Shown: in pieces, positions 1 to 7,189 of the stretch | How positions within the stretch are numbered: position 1 is the first letter of the stretch | Layout of the letters: each line of letters opens with the position of its first letter | NCBI GenBank assembly: GCA_033238645.1 | Contig: BQXR01000002.1 | Span: forward strand, 186,001-250,000 | From: Thiomicrorhabdus sp033238645 | Lineage (GTDB): Bacteria > Pseudomonadota > Gammaproteobacteria > Thiomicrospirales > Thiomicrospiraceae | Direction of reading: 5' to 3' | DNA length: 64,000 nucleotides | Position numbers and translations under genes: made by a program | Notes under the pieces: model-generated | Database searches by the model: none | Seen by the model: the letters and a program-made list of their open reading frames with translations, nothing else | Told to the model about the DNA's origin: nothing

Positions 1-27
1 TAACCAACAACGCCAAAAGTGACTTAT

Positions 28-639
28 ATGTCCTATCCCATCCCCACTGAGTTAGCCAAAGCCGAGATCGAAATCAAAAAGAGCCGTTTTATCGGTTATG
101 CCAAGGGTGTTGCTTCACGTGAAGCAGGCATGGCTTGGTTAGCGGAGATTAAGGCCGAGTATCCCGATGCACGCCATCACTGTTGGGCGTATCTCATTGG
201 TAATCCAAATTGTGCCACCAATGCGGGTATGGGAGATGATGGTGAGCCATCAGGCACAGCGGGCAAGCCAATTTTGAACGTGCTTAATCACAAGGGTATT
301 GGCGATATAATGATAATCGTTGTGCGCTATTTTGGTGGAGTAAAACTGGGAGCAGGCGGTTTAACCCGTGCTTATGGCCAAGCAGCCCAAGCGGTGATGG
401 AGGTGTTGCCTACCGAACAGGCGGTTGAGATGGATCAGGTTTCTATTGTTTGTGACTTTGGTTTGGAACAGCAGATTCGGCATTGGGTTGGGATTTTGGA
501 TGGTTTGGTCGAGTCGGTGGATTATGGTCAGCAGGTGACGATGGTTGTTGCTGTCCCGCAGGTTGTGACGGATGGGTTTGTTGCACAGCTTGAATCGGTA
601 GAGTCTGTCTATAGACGGAATAAAGAGGAGATAAAATGA
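28..639 (+). CDS. yigZ: YigZ/IMPACT-family protein
   Basis: Member of the YigZ/IMPACT (UPF0029) family, cytosolic proteins of about 200 residues with an N-terminal IMPACT domain and a C-terminal ferredoxin-like (DUF1949) domain. The product is 203 residues, the usual size. Family motifs are visible: KKSRFIG near residue 17, DARHHCWAY near 48, DDGEPSGTAGKP near 71 and VVRYFGG near 100. The ATG at 28 is chosen because it aligns with family N-termini; an in-frame GTG at 19 would add three residues, and neither has a clear Shine-Dalgarno. The stop codon overlaps the next start (ATGA). The exact biochemical role of the family in bacteria is unsettled; ribosome-associated regulation is proposed for IMPACT. 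Family assignment is firm, function is not. Confidence 0.9.
   Translation: MSYPIPTELAKAEIEIKKSRFIGYAKGVASREAGMAWLAEIKAEYPDARHHCWAYLIGNPNCATNAGMGDDGEPSGTAGKPILNVLNHKGIGDIMIIVVRYFGGVKLGAGGLTRAYGQAAQAVMEVLPTEQAVEMDQVSIVCDFGLEQQIRHWVGILDGLVESVDYGQQVTMVVAVPQVVTDGFVAQLESVESVYRRNKEEIK
111..126. promoter_or_regulatory. Candidate parS-like palindrome inside yigZ
   Basis: TGCTTCACGTGAAGCA is a perfect 16-bp palindrome that matches the known ParB site TGTTTCACGTGAAACA at 14 of 16 positions, the two changes being symmetric. parA/parB lie 22 kb away. It is within a coding gene, as many parS sites are. Assignment is by similarity only. Confidence 0.35.
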
Positions 640-1514
640 AAGGTGATACTCAAGTAGTTACAGTGATCGTGATGTTTTTCTTAGGAGCTATTCTTATGAA
701 GTTTGCAGAAGAAATTCCTGTGTGGCCTTTTGCCTCTTTGCTAGCGACAGGTTTTACAACCTTGGTAGGGGCTCTTGGAGGTGCTTATATAGCGTATAAA
801 ATTCAACATAACGAAGCAGAAGAAGAACGTAAATACCAAGAAAGGATTTCGACTACAGAACTCAATAATAAGAATATTGTTTCTGGAAAGTTGGCGGTGA
901 TTAAGCTTAGCCGTAATTATGATAGATTTAATAATATTCATAACATGCTACTTAAAAATAATAAAGAAGGTTGCAAAGATGTCTGTTGTGATAAGGATAT
1001 CGAGATAACGTTTAATTGTTTATTTGGTATAGATCCTATTGGAAGTGTAGTAGATGATATTAAATTGGATATAGATTCTCTTTCTTTTTTATTATCGTCA
1101 AAGGATTCAAAGGATTCAAAGGATTCAAAGGATTCAAAGGATTCAAAGGTTGTAGATGATGTTTTGAGGGTTGGGCAGGCGGTGTTAAGTGCAGTTAATG
1201 CAGTAAATAGAAAATCAGATTTTCATTATCACGAGGTTAATAATGCACTGGCGGCAGTGGCAAAAGAAAAGAGTATACCGTTAGAGAATATTGACCCTAA
1301 AGATATTGAAGAGTCCTTGGAAAAAAAGCTAAAAGATACATGGAGTTCATTAACAATTAATGCGCTTAAAAGCATTGATAAGGCAGCTAAGGATTCACTT
1401 TCTTTAAAGTACAAACTCTATGCAGAACTTCATGAGCTTTATCCTAAAGATTTCAGAAATTTAAAAATTATAAGTATTGTGAGAAATCGTTATGAATATA
1501 CCGATAAAAAATAA
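636..1514 (+). CDS. Membrane-anchored protein of unknown function with a DSK repeat
   Basis: No family recognised. The 292-residue product has two hydrophobic segments near the N-terminus (about residues 6-21 and 32-55), then a long hydrophilic Lys/Glu/Asp-rich part, so it is probably an inner-membrane protein with a cytoplasmic helical domain. Residues 157-171 are five Asp-Ser-Lys repeats encoded by a 9-bp tandem repeat. The start overlaps the yigZ stop by four bases (ATGA), suggesting translational coupling, yet its base composition is much more AT-rich than yigZ, which suggests separate acquisition. Ten bases after its stop begins a GTTCCCACG hairpin and then a 607-bp palindromic element. 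A similar arrangement occurs at 46143-46940. Confidence 0.6.
   Translation: MKGDTQVVTVIVMFFLGAILMKFAEEIPVWPFASLLATGFTTLVGALGGAYIAYKIQHNEAEEERKYQERISTTELNNKNIVSGKLAVIKLSRNYDRFNNIHNMLLKNNKEGCKDVCCDKDIEITFNCLFGIDPIGSVVDDIKLDIDSLSFLLSSKDSKDSKDSKDSKDSKVVDDVLRVGQAVLSAVNAVNRKSDFHYHEVNNALAAVAKEKSIPLENIDPKDIEESLEKKLKDTWSSLTINALKSIDKAAKDSLSLKYKLYAELHELYPKDFRNLKIISIVRNRYEYTDKK
1104..1148 (+). repeat. 9-bp tandem repeat GATTCAAAG x5
   Basis: Five exact consecutive copies of GATTCAAAG encode (DSK)5. Because the unit is a multiple of three, copy-number change would lengthen or shorten the protein without a frameshift. Confidence 0.95.
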
Positions 1515-1524
1515 TTTTTTGACT

Positions 1525-1548
1525 CGTTCCCACGTTGTACGTGGGAAT
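1525..1548. repeat. CGTTCCCACG hairpin
   Basis: TTCCCACG and CGTGGGAA form a perfect inverted repeat with a short loop, ten bases after the stop of the 636-1514 gene. It could act as a transcript-end hairpin, but there is no following T run. A related hairpin lies at 46085-46105 beside the second 600-bp element. Confidence 0.6.
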
Positions 1549-1576
1549 GCATACCAGATTAGAACCTTAAAAGTTA

Positions 1577-2183
1577 TTTCTGATAGGAGTTGAGAGGCCT
1601 TTCCAAGTCTACTTATTCTTCTTCAATTCCATCTAATGGCCTCACGTGACTTTTTATCACTGCATAAAAAGTAACCAAAAAGGCAGCCCTTCTGACGTAA
1701 GCGATTTCCCTAAACTCGATTGCTAACATTTTTCAACTCGCTGCGCTCGGACAGTAAAAATGTTTTAACGCCCTCTTCGTTAAGTGAAAGTGCGCTTTCT
1801 TTCAGGAGGGACCATTGGCACTTTGCCTTGATATACGATCTAGCTTAAAGCCTATCTACCCCCCCCCTGCTTAAAATATAGAATATAAAAATACAGCACT
1901 ATTTTTATATCGTATTCCGTACGAAAGCATCCACAAACACCCCTTTACCCTTAGAAAGAAAGAGAGCAATTCCCTTAGCGAAATGAACGGTTAAAAATTT
2001 GCACTGTCTGAGCGCAGCGAATTGGCAAATTTCAGTGAATGAGCTTAGGGAATACCGATAGAGAGACCAGGGGGTCTTTTTTTGGTTACTTTTTTGGGCA
2101 AGCAAAAAAGTCACGTGAAGCCATTAGAGTTTATCAAAGAAGAAATGTTGAGCTGATAAGGCTTCTCAACCATTATCAGAAAA
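1577..2183. repeat. 607-bp palindromic non-coding element, copy 1
   Basis: The element is bounded by imperfect inverted repeats (left end TCTGATAGGAGTTGAGAGGC, right end its near complement at 2160-2180). Inside each end is a small hairpin: left ACTTTTTA/TAAAAAGT with loop TCACTGCA, right ACTTTTTT/AAAAAAGT with loop GGGCAAGC. The core is itself quasi-palindromic: the string CGCTGCGCTCGGACAGT on the left recurs as a near reverse complement around 2007-2023. A nine-base C run followed by TGCTTAAAATAT lies near the centre (1859). Short open frames inside it are not gene-like. The second copy is at 45461-46064, with the core in the opposite orientation relative to the arms. The rest of the 1515-2447 gap holds the hairpin at 1525 and a G-tract motif at 2275; I see no gene. 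Confidence 0.85.
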
Positions 2184-2274
2184 AGTCATGCATTTAAGTT
2201 AGACAAGTTTATATCAAATACATAGGTAACACTTCATGAATCAAGAAGCCGTACGTACTGGTTTTATTGTTTCT

Positions 2275-2294
2275 GATATTTTGAGCAGGGGGGG
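2275..2294 (+). repeat. Dispersed G-tract motif
   Basis: GATATTTTGAGCAGGGGGGG, with seven Gs, lies about 95 bp beyond element copy 1. It matches the motif at the centre of both 600-bp elements and after ubiA (33892-33909). Confidence 0.8.
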
Positions 2295-2447
2295 TAGCTT
2301 TACTCATTTCTATTAATTTATTTTGATCACGCCAATAAAAATCCAGTGACATTTACTACGTAACATTAACCATAGTGATTATCTTATATATTCATATCTG
2401 CTACACTCATGGTACGTAGTTTTACCACTTTGTAGAAGGGCGGGGTT

Positions 2448-3607
2448 ATGGTTTTGAATGTGCAGAATAGTTCTAATATTGTCTCTAAGTCTTTGGCTTT
2501 AACGGTCTTTGTCTCTTTGGCGCTTTGGTTGATGATTTTATTTAACTTTATGCAGGAGAAAGAGAGTGCGGCTAAGTATGCGAGTTTGATTGATGCTTCT
2601 ATGGAGGCGAGGTTGGAGCTTGCTTATGCGCATTTGTGGTTTAGGAGATTGTGAGTGGTGATCAGAGTGAGAGTATTGATGCGGTCATGAAGCATCTCGA
2701 TAATGCTCTGTGGTATGCCAATGCGATGCTTAATCGGGGCACTAATGAGAAAAATGAGTATCACGCTTTGACGGATGAGAGCATGATTAAGCAGATTGAG
2801 CTGTTCATTGAAAAATTACAAGTATTCAAACAACTCACCAGTGAGCGTTATGCCAACCTATCAACCTATTATGTAGGATCGTCTATAGAGCAACGATATG
2901 ATGAAATTTTTGAGTCTTCTATTGTGATTGCCGAGGAGGTTGAGGCAACGCTTAACAAGACCGTGATAGATGAGGCAGAAAAGATGGCTAGTATCCATCT
3001 TATTATGGCGGTGATTGTTTTAATTTTTACGTTTGGAATGGCATTAAGAATTAAAGTAGCAGAAAAATTACAGCTTACGGAGATCGTCGCTCGGCAGGAG
3101 CTGCATAAAATTGCGGTGATTAGTCGCCAGATAGATCCTTTAACGGGTCTTGCTAATCGTAAGGCGTTTGAAGAGAAGTTGGATTATGAGTTTACTCAGG
3201 CAATGCACAAAAACACGCCTGTGAGCCTAATGTTAGTAGAGATAGATAGTTTTAATGAATATAAATCACACTATGGCAAAAAGCAGGCTGAGAAAATTTT
3301 AATCGATACGGCAGATGTACTGAAGAGTATCTGTAATAGCTCTAGTGAACTGGTTGCGCATTTTGGTATTAATTATTTTGTGATCGTACCTACATCGTCT
3401 TTGTTCTCTAGAAGAATTGCAGATGCCTTATGTAGAGCTGTGCAACAGGCAGAGATGAGCAATGAGGTATCTGCTATTTCAAACAGCATTACGATCAGTT
3501 TAGGTCTGGTTGAGATGAACCCTGAAAAGGGCATTATGCTTCCAGACGAGCTTATGATGAAAAGTCGTGAGGCACTCGCTTTAGCTAAAAGCGAAGGGGG
3601 CAACTGA
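2448..3607 (+). pseudogene. Frameshifted membrane protein with a degenerate GGDEF domain
   Basis: Two adjacent frames read as one protein broken by a one-base deletion near 2643. The first part (2448-2654) starts with a transmembrane helix and ends ELAYAHLWFRRL. The second (from 2651, GTG) continues SGDQSESIDAV. Adding one G after TTT at 2643 would give WFEEIVSGD and join them. The restored product has an N-terminal helix, a periplasmic helical sensor-like region, a second helix near 3000-3045, then a GGDEF-like domain (DPLTGLANRKAFE, about 3136-3174). The catalytic GGDEF site is replaced by FGINYF, so the domain should not make c-di-GMP even if repaired. A sequencing error is possible. As read the gene is broken, though the second frame could be translated from its GTG by stop-start coupling. 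Confidence 0.7.
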
Positions 3608-3781
3608 GTGGTTGAGTTAAGAAATGAATGATTTAGTGAACTTATAAAATGAGACGATAAGGCCTCTCAATCTAGAGTAGAAATAGCTTATCTTATGCAA
3701 TCTAGGCTTTTGAGATTGTCAGTTAAAGCGGATTACGTTATATACTGGTGGTGAATGTATCTTCTTGAAGAGAGGTGAATC

Positions 3782-4102
3782 ATGGCTAAAATCATACCGT
3801 TTCCTGAGAGCGCAGAACGCCAACAGCTGGATCTGGAAAGAATTATTGATCATGCGTTGCATGTTGATGATCCTGATTTAAAGGCTTGTATAAAAGTTGG
3901 TTTGACGAAAACCATGTCTGAATATCAGGGTATTCCAGCATTTGAATTTCATGCACCGATTGACCTAAGCGAGGCGGACTTGGCGGTTTTGTCTGAGTCA
4001 CTTTCAGCTCAGTACAATGAGCATGTTACAGACTATGCTTACAGTCTGATTGGTGAAATTTGTAAACTTAATATCGAAATATGCCAGCTCAAAAGTATGT
4101 AA
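3782..4102 (+). CDS. Small soluble protein of unknown function
   Basis: I do not recognise this 106-residue product. It begins MAKIIPFPES, has no signal peptide or membrane segment, and is predicted mostly helical and acidic (about one third Asp/Glu/Leu/Ala). A GAGAGG Shine-Dalgarno lies about 7 bases before the ATG, which supports the start. It stands alone, 175 bp after the broken GGDEF gene and 280 bp before the next small gene. Composition matches the neighbouring chromosome. Confidence 0.6.
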   Translation: MAKIIPFPESAERQQLDLERIIDHALHVDDPDLKACIKVGLTKTMSEYQGIPAFEFHAPIDLSEADLAVLSESLSAQYNEHVTDYAYSLIGEICKLNIEICQLKSM

Positions 4103-4384
4103 AATCAGTAACCTTTGTTGTTATGGGCAGTGATATTCAGAGTGAGAATAACTGCCTTACACAACATCCAAGATAAAACTCAGTTATATCCGCGCAGAGA
4201 ACCAATCTAATCAGTCAACTTAATTGGCTTTCTAAATATAGACTCTTTATTCTCCCTTCATTTTTAATGATTTGCTATACCCATACAAATTGTGTACCAT
4301 TTGTAAGCACTTAGTAAAAGTAACACTAACCAAGGTTAGTATTGAGTTCAGTCTTTTGTCATTTAATTAGGGTGGTAAATAGTC

Positions 4385-4591
4385 ATGCAAGCAGAACTAG
4401 TACATTCAGATGATTTTTTTAATGCTAAAGAGGAGTATTCGTTTCAATATGTTTCAAACCTCTATGAGCACGCCAGTGAAGTTTATAACTTTTTGAAAAT
4501 AGAGTGTAAAAATGGCGGTATCGTCTACTACACCTACAAAGAGGTGTATGTAATGATTAAACAAATTCTGGGCTATTCGCACTCTAAGTAA
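4385..4591 (+). CDS. Small protein of unknown function
   Basis: A 68-residue, Tyr-rich, acidic protein without membrane segments or recognised motifs. The upstream sequence TTAGGGTGGTAAATAGTC offers a weak GGTGG ribosome site. It is followed directly by a ten-base C run and a 9-bp perfect hairpin, which argues that this is a transcribed unit ending there. The preceding gap (4103-4384) shows nothing recognisable. Confidence 0.45.
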   Translation: MQAELVHSDDFFNAKEEYSFQYVSNLYEHASEVYNFLKIECKNGGIVYYTYKEVYVMIKQILGYSHSK

Positions 4592-4598
4592 CACCAAG

Positions 4599-4637
4599 CC
4601 CCCCCCCCTCGAATTTTATTTACGCCTTTAAAATTCG
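4599..4637 (+). terminator. C10 tract followed by hairpin
   Basis: Ten Cs (4599-4608) start eight bases after the stop codon; CGAATTTTA (4610-4618) then pairs perfectly with TAAAATTCG (4629-4637). There is no long T run, so termination is only a suggestion. The C run belongs to the dispersed G/C-tract family of this window. Confidence 0.4.
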
Positions 4638-4750
4638 GTATTAAGAGAATCCTCGCTAGTTAAATAGTCGATAGGCTTCTCTATTTTTTTCAATTTCATT
4701 TTTCTCTCTATTCTCCCTTCTTTAATTCTGCTAAGGTCTTACTGTCTTAA

Positions 4751-5260
4751 ATGGCTGAGTATAACCAGTTAATGAATCAACACCTGTTTGCCGCGGCGAG
4801 TACTTTGCCGAATGAAATTCTCCTTGAGGATAGAGGAGCTTTTTTTAAGTCCATCATGGCGACGATGAGCCATATTATGGTTGGTGATATTTTTTGGTTA
4901 AAACGTTTTGCTTTACAGCTAACAAGCTATACAAGCCTAAAACTATTAGAGCAGATCGAAAAACCTACCAGTTTAGAAGTGATTCTATTTAACGATATGG
5001 CCACTTTTACACAAGAACGCGCGAAATTGGATCAACTGATTATCGACTTTTGTCATGAATTAACAGAAAGAGATATTGATGCTTCTTTGGTTTATAGCAA
5101 CTACAAACAGGAGACACACCGTAAAAAACTGGGGAGTTTGATTCTGCATATCTTTTTCCATCAAACTCATCACCGTGGACAGATAACGACACTGTTATCA
5201 CAACTGAATATTGAGTTTGGTGAAACAGATCTACCTGAAATAGTCTCTGAATTGGATTAG
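4751..5260 (+). CDS. DinB-family four-helix metalloprotein
   Basis: A 169-residue protein of the DinB/YfiT-like superfamily, four-helix bundles that bind a divalent metal through three histidines and include thiol-dependent transferases and hydrolases of unknown substrate. His41 (SHIMVGDIFW) and the C-terminal His137-x3-His141 (FFHQTHHRGQ) give the typical metal triad. Length matches the family. There is no strong ribosome site before the ATG; the start is kept because the N-terminal helix (AEYNQLMN) is typical. It is a single gene between small unknown genes and the copper operon and is not obviously co-transcribed with either. This is unrelated to the E. coli DNA polymerase IV also named DinB. 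Confidence 0.8.
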   Translation: MAEYNQLMNQHLFAAASTLPNEILLEDRGAFFKSIMATMSHIMVGDIFWLKRFALQLTSYTSLKLLEQIEKPTSLEVILFNDMATFTQERAKLDQLIIDFCHELTERDIDASLVYSNYKQETHRKKLGSLILHIFFHQTHHRGQITTLLSQLNIEFGETDLPEIVSELD

Positions 5261-5321
5261 TCTATTTTTGCGCTAATAAGCTTTTACAAGGTATTTGATT
5301 GGCTGGTACAGTGATATTTGT

Positions 5322-5349
5322 TTGCATAAGAAAAGAGATGGATTACAAT
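5322..5349 (+). promoter_or_regulatory. Candidate promoter of the copper efflux operon
   Basis: TTGCAT at 5322 and TACAAT at 5344 are separated by 16 bases. The -10 ends only seven bases before the ATG at 5357, so the transcript would be nearly leaderless, consistent with the lack of a Shine-Dalgarno. No clear CueR/CusR palindrome was recognised. Confidence 0.35.
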
Positions 5350-5356
5350 AGAATCT

Positions 5357-5764
5357 ATGAAACATTACGTTATGGCCTTTTTTATTCTATTTTCTGCCCT
5401 GTCTTCTCAGTGGGTAGGGGCAATGACGTTTCAAAACCCGCATCAACACCAAGTTGAGGTGATGACGATAGATATGACTGAATTACAGAGTCAGCAGGGG
5501 GTTATGCCTTCACATGATGGATGTCCCTCTATGAAAGGGGCTGCAAAAGTAGTTGAGCAAGTGGTCTCGTCAAGCTGCCCAAATTGTGGAGATAATTGTC
5601 AGTGTGACAGTAATGTTTGTCACAGTAGTAGTTTCTCTTTAGCGACTTTAAGTGCTAACGGTTTTAATCTTCAAGTGTTAACAGATGCCTCTGTAATCAC
5701 TATTCAATCACACCTTCCTATAGCACCAGTTTCGCTAGAAATTCGCCCACCAAAATCTGTATAA
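5357..5764 (+). CDS. Cys-rich secreted protein of the copper efflux operon
   Basis: A 135-residue protein with an N-terminal signal peptide (about residues 1-22), then a His/Met-containing segment and a cysteine cluster (Cys56, Cys74, Cys77, Cys81, Cys83, Cys88; SCPNCGDNCQC). Small Cys/His-rich exported proteins often precede cus/czc-type efflux genes, and CxxC with histidines suggests metal binding, so a periplasmic Cu/Ag chaperone or sensor role is plausible. I know no named family for it. It lies 93 bp upstream of the membrane fusion protein gene in the same direction and is probably its first operon partner. No Shine-Dalgarno is visible at the ATG. Confidence 0.6.
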   Translation: MKHYVMAFFILFSALSSQWVGAMTFQNPHQHQVEVMTIDMTELQSQQGVMPSHDGCPSMKGAAKVVEQVVSSSCPNCGDNCQCDSNVCHSSSFSLATLSANGFNLQVLTDASVITIQSHLPIAPVSLEIRPPKSV

Positions 5765-5857
5765 ATTTTCTTTTTTAAAAGTTTAATCTGTTACTAAACT
5801 CGGTCTAAATCCCGCGGTTTGAGTCTACAAAACTAATTTATGTAAAAGGTTTTTATC

Positions 5858-7177
5858 ATGAAATTCTCTCTGTCTTTTTTATTAATATGTCTATTTTCAG
5901 GCTTACTTTTGCCTAGTTTGGCTTTCTCTGCAGACCCATCTGCTAGTCACTCTGCACAGGATGGTCATGCACTTGAAACGACCCCCCTTAAGTTATCACT
6001 AGGGGATGATTCTTCTACCTCTTTTAAGTATGTCTGCCCAATGCACTCACAAATCATTCGTGACCACGAAGGGACTTGCCCTATCTGTGGCATGGAATTA
6101 GTGAAACAGGCCATTCAGCAATCAATGGGTTCGCCAACTATTTCAGTAGGGGGGGGGGATGGTGCTAAAGGCTTAAAACAAGGTTTGGCGATTAGAACTA
6201 TTGCAGTACAGCGTAATACTATTTGGAAATATATACCTACCTTTGGCAAAGTGGTTGCGGATGAGACCAAGGTGATTCACCTTCACCCGAGAGCGTCAGG
6301 TTGGATTAGTCACCTAACGGTACGTAGCGTGGGTGATGCGGTTAAAAAGGGTCAGTTGTTATACCGTTTTTATTCACCAGAAATTGTCTCAGCCCAACAA
6401 GATCTTATTTTGGCCTTACAGAGCCGCAAGCGGTTAGGTCAGTCTGGTACTTCTTTAGTTGATTCAGCCAAAGTCAGACTACAGCTTTTAGGGATTAGTG
6501 ACAGAGTGATTAAGCGAGTAGTTCGTCAGAAAAAGGCCATTAATGAGGTGCCGATCTATGCAAGTCAAAGTGGTGTGGTCTCTTTGTTTGCTGTACAGGA
6601 TGGAATGTATATAGAGCCTAAAATTAGGCTAATGAGTATTTCAGACTTATCAAGTGTTTGGGTAGAGGCTGAGGTATTACCACTACAACAGAGTTGGGTT
6701 CAAACAGGATTAACAGCAAACCTGACCAGCCAGGCTTTTCCTGGGGAGCGATGGGAGAGTCAGATTGAGTATCTTTACCCGCTAACCGATGCACGAACTC
6801 AAGCGCTTAAAGTACGTTTACCGGTCGAAAATCCTCAGTTGGCCTTAAAACCCAATATGTTTATGGATATTGAGATTTACGGTGGGGCAAAACGTAATGT
6901 GCTAGCGATTCCATTAGAAGCAGTTATTGATGATGGCGTGACACAGAGAGTGGTTCGCCAGCTTGAAGGCGGGCAGTTTGAAGTGGTTGAAGTGGCCATG
7001 GGTATTGAAAGCCAAGGTGTTGTTGAAATTTTGTCAGGGTTGAAAGAGGGGCAGCGTATCGTCCTTTCAGGCCAGTTCCTAATTGACTCTGAGAGCCAAA
7101 TTCAGGCCAATTTAAGACGTCTTGTCTCAACGGGCAGTCAGGCTCCAATGCCTAACATGTCTCATACATCGCATTAA
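5858..7177 (+). CDS. cusB: CusB-like periplasmic adaptor with heavy-metal-binding domain
   Basis: Membrane fusion protein of a heavy-metal RND efflux pump, linking the inner-membrane pump to the outer-membrane channel. Order: signal peptide (residues 1-25), heavy-metal-binding domain (Cys60-Pro-Met62-His63 ... Cys74-Pro-Ile-Cys77-Gly-Met79), then the HlyD-like barrel-sandwich and beta-barrel domains to residue 439. The mix of Cys, Met and His ligands suits Cu(I)/Ag(I). An AAAAGG site lies upstream of the ATG. The gap to cusA is 12 bp, so the genes are co-transcribed. A run of ten Gs at 6149-6158 encodes Gly98-Gly100 in the linker after the metal domain; slippage there would truncate the protein. 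The symbol is by family and context. Confidence 0.9.
   Translation: MKFSLSFLLICLFSGLLLPSLAFSADPSASHSAQDGHALETTPLKLSLGDDSSTSFKYVCPMHSQIIRDHEGTCPICGMELVKQAIQQSMGSPTISVGGGDGAKGLKQGLAIRTIAVQRNTIWKYIPTFGKVVADETKVIHLHPRASGWISHLTVRSVGDAVKKGQLLYRFYSPEIVSAQQDLILALQSRKRLGQSGTSLVDSAKVRLQLLGISDRVIKRVVRQKKAINEVPIYASQSGVVSLFAVQDGMYIEPKIRLMSISDLSSVWVEAEVLPLQQSWVQTGLTANLTSQAFPGERWESQIEYLYPLTDARTQALKVRLPVENPQLALKPNMFMDIEIYGGAKRNVLAIPLEAVIDDGVTQRVVRQLEGGQFEVVEVAMGIESQGVVEILSGLKEGQRIVLSGQFLIDSESQIQANLRRLVSTGSQAPMPNMSHTSH
6149..6158 (+). repeat. In-frame G10 tract in cusB
   Basis: Ten consecutive Gs, in frame as GTA GGG GGG GGG GAT. Long G runs are classical slippage sites in phase-variable genes; whether length varies here cannot be seen from one sequence. 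Confidence 0.9.
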
Positions 7178-7189
7178 GGGAGAGGATTC

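Noticed and set aside
1525..1548. GTTCCC hairpin as an integron attC site
   Set aside because: It lacks the GTTRRRY/RYYYAAC core pair and there is no integrase gene nearby.
1905..2114. Minus-strand 69-codon frame in element copy 1 (and 45610-45804 in copy 2)
   Set aside because: The two copies do not conserve the frames, and the sequence follows the palindromic DNA structure, so these are not genes.
3658..3668. AGGCCTCTCAA as a third element end
   Set aside because: Only 11 bases match, with no arm hairpin or core; chance or a remnant cannot be distinguished.
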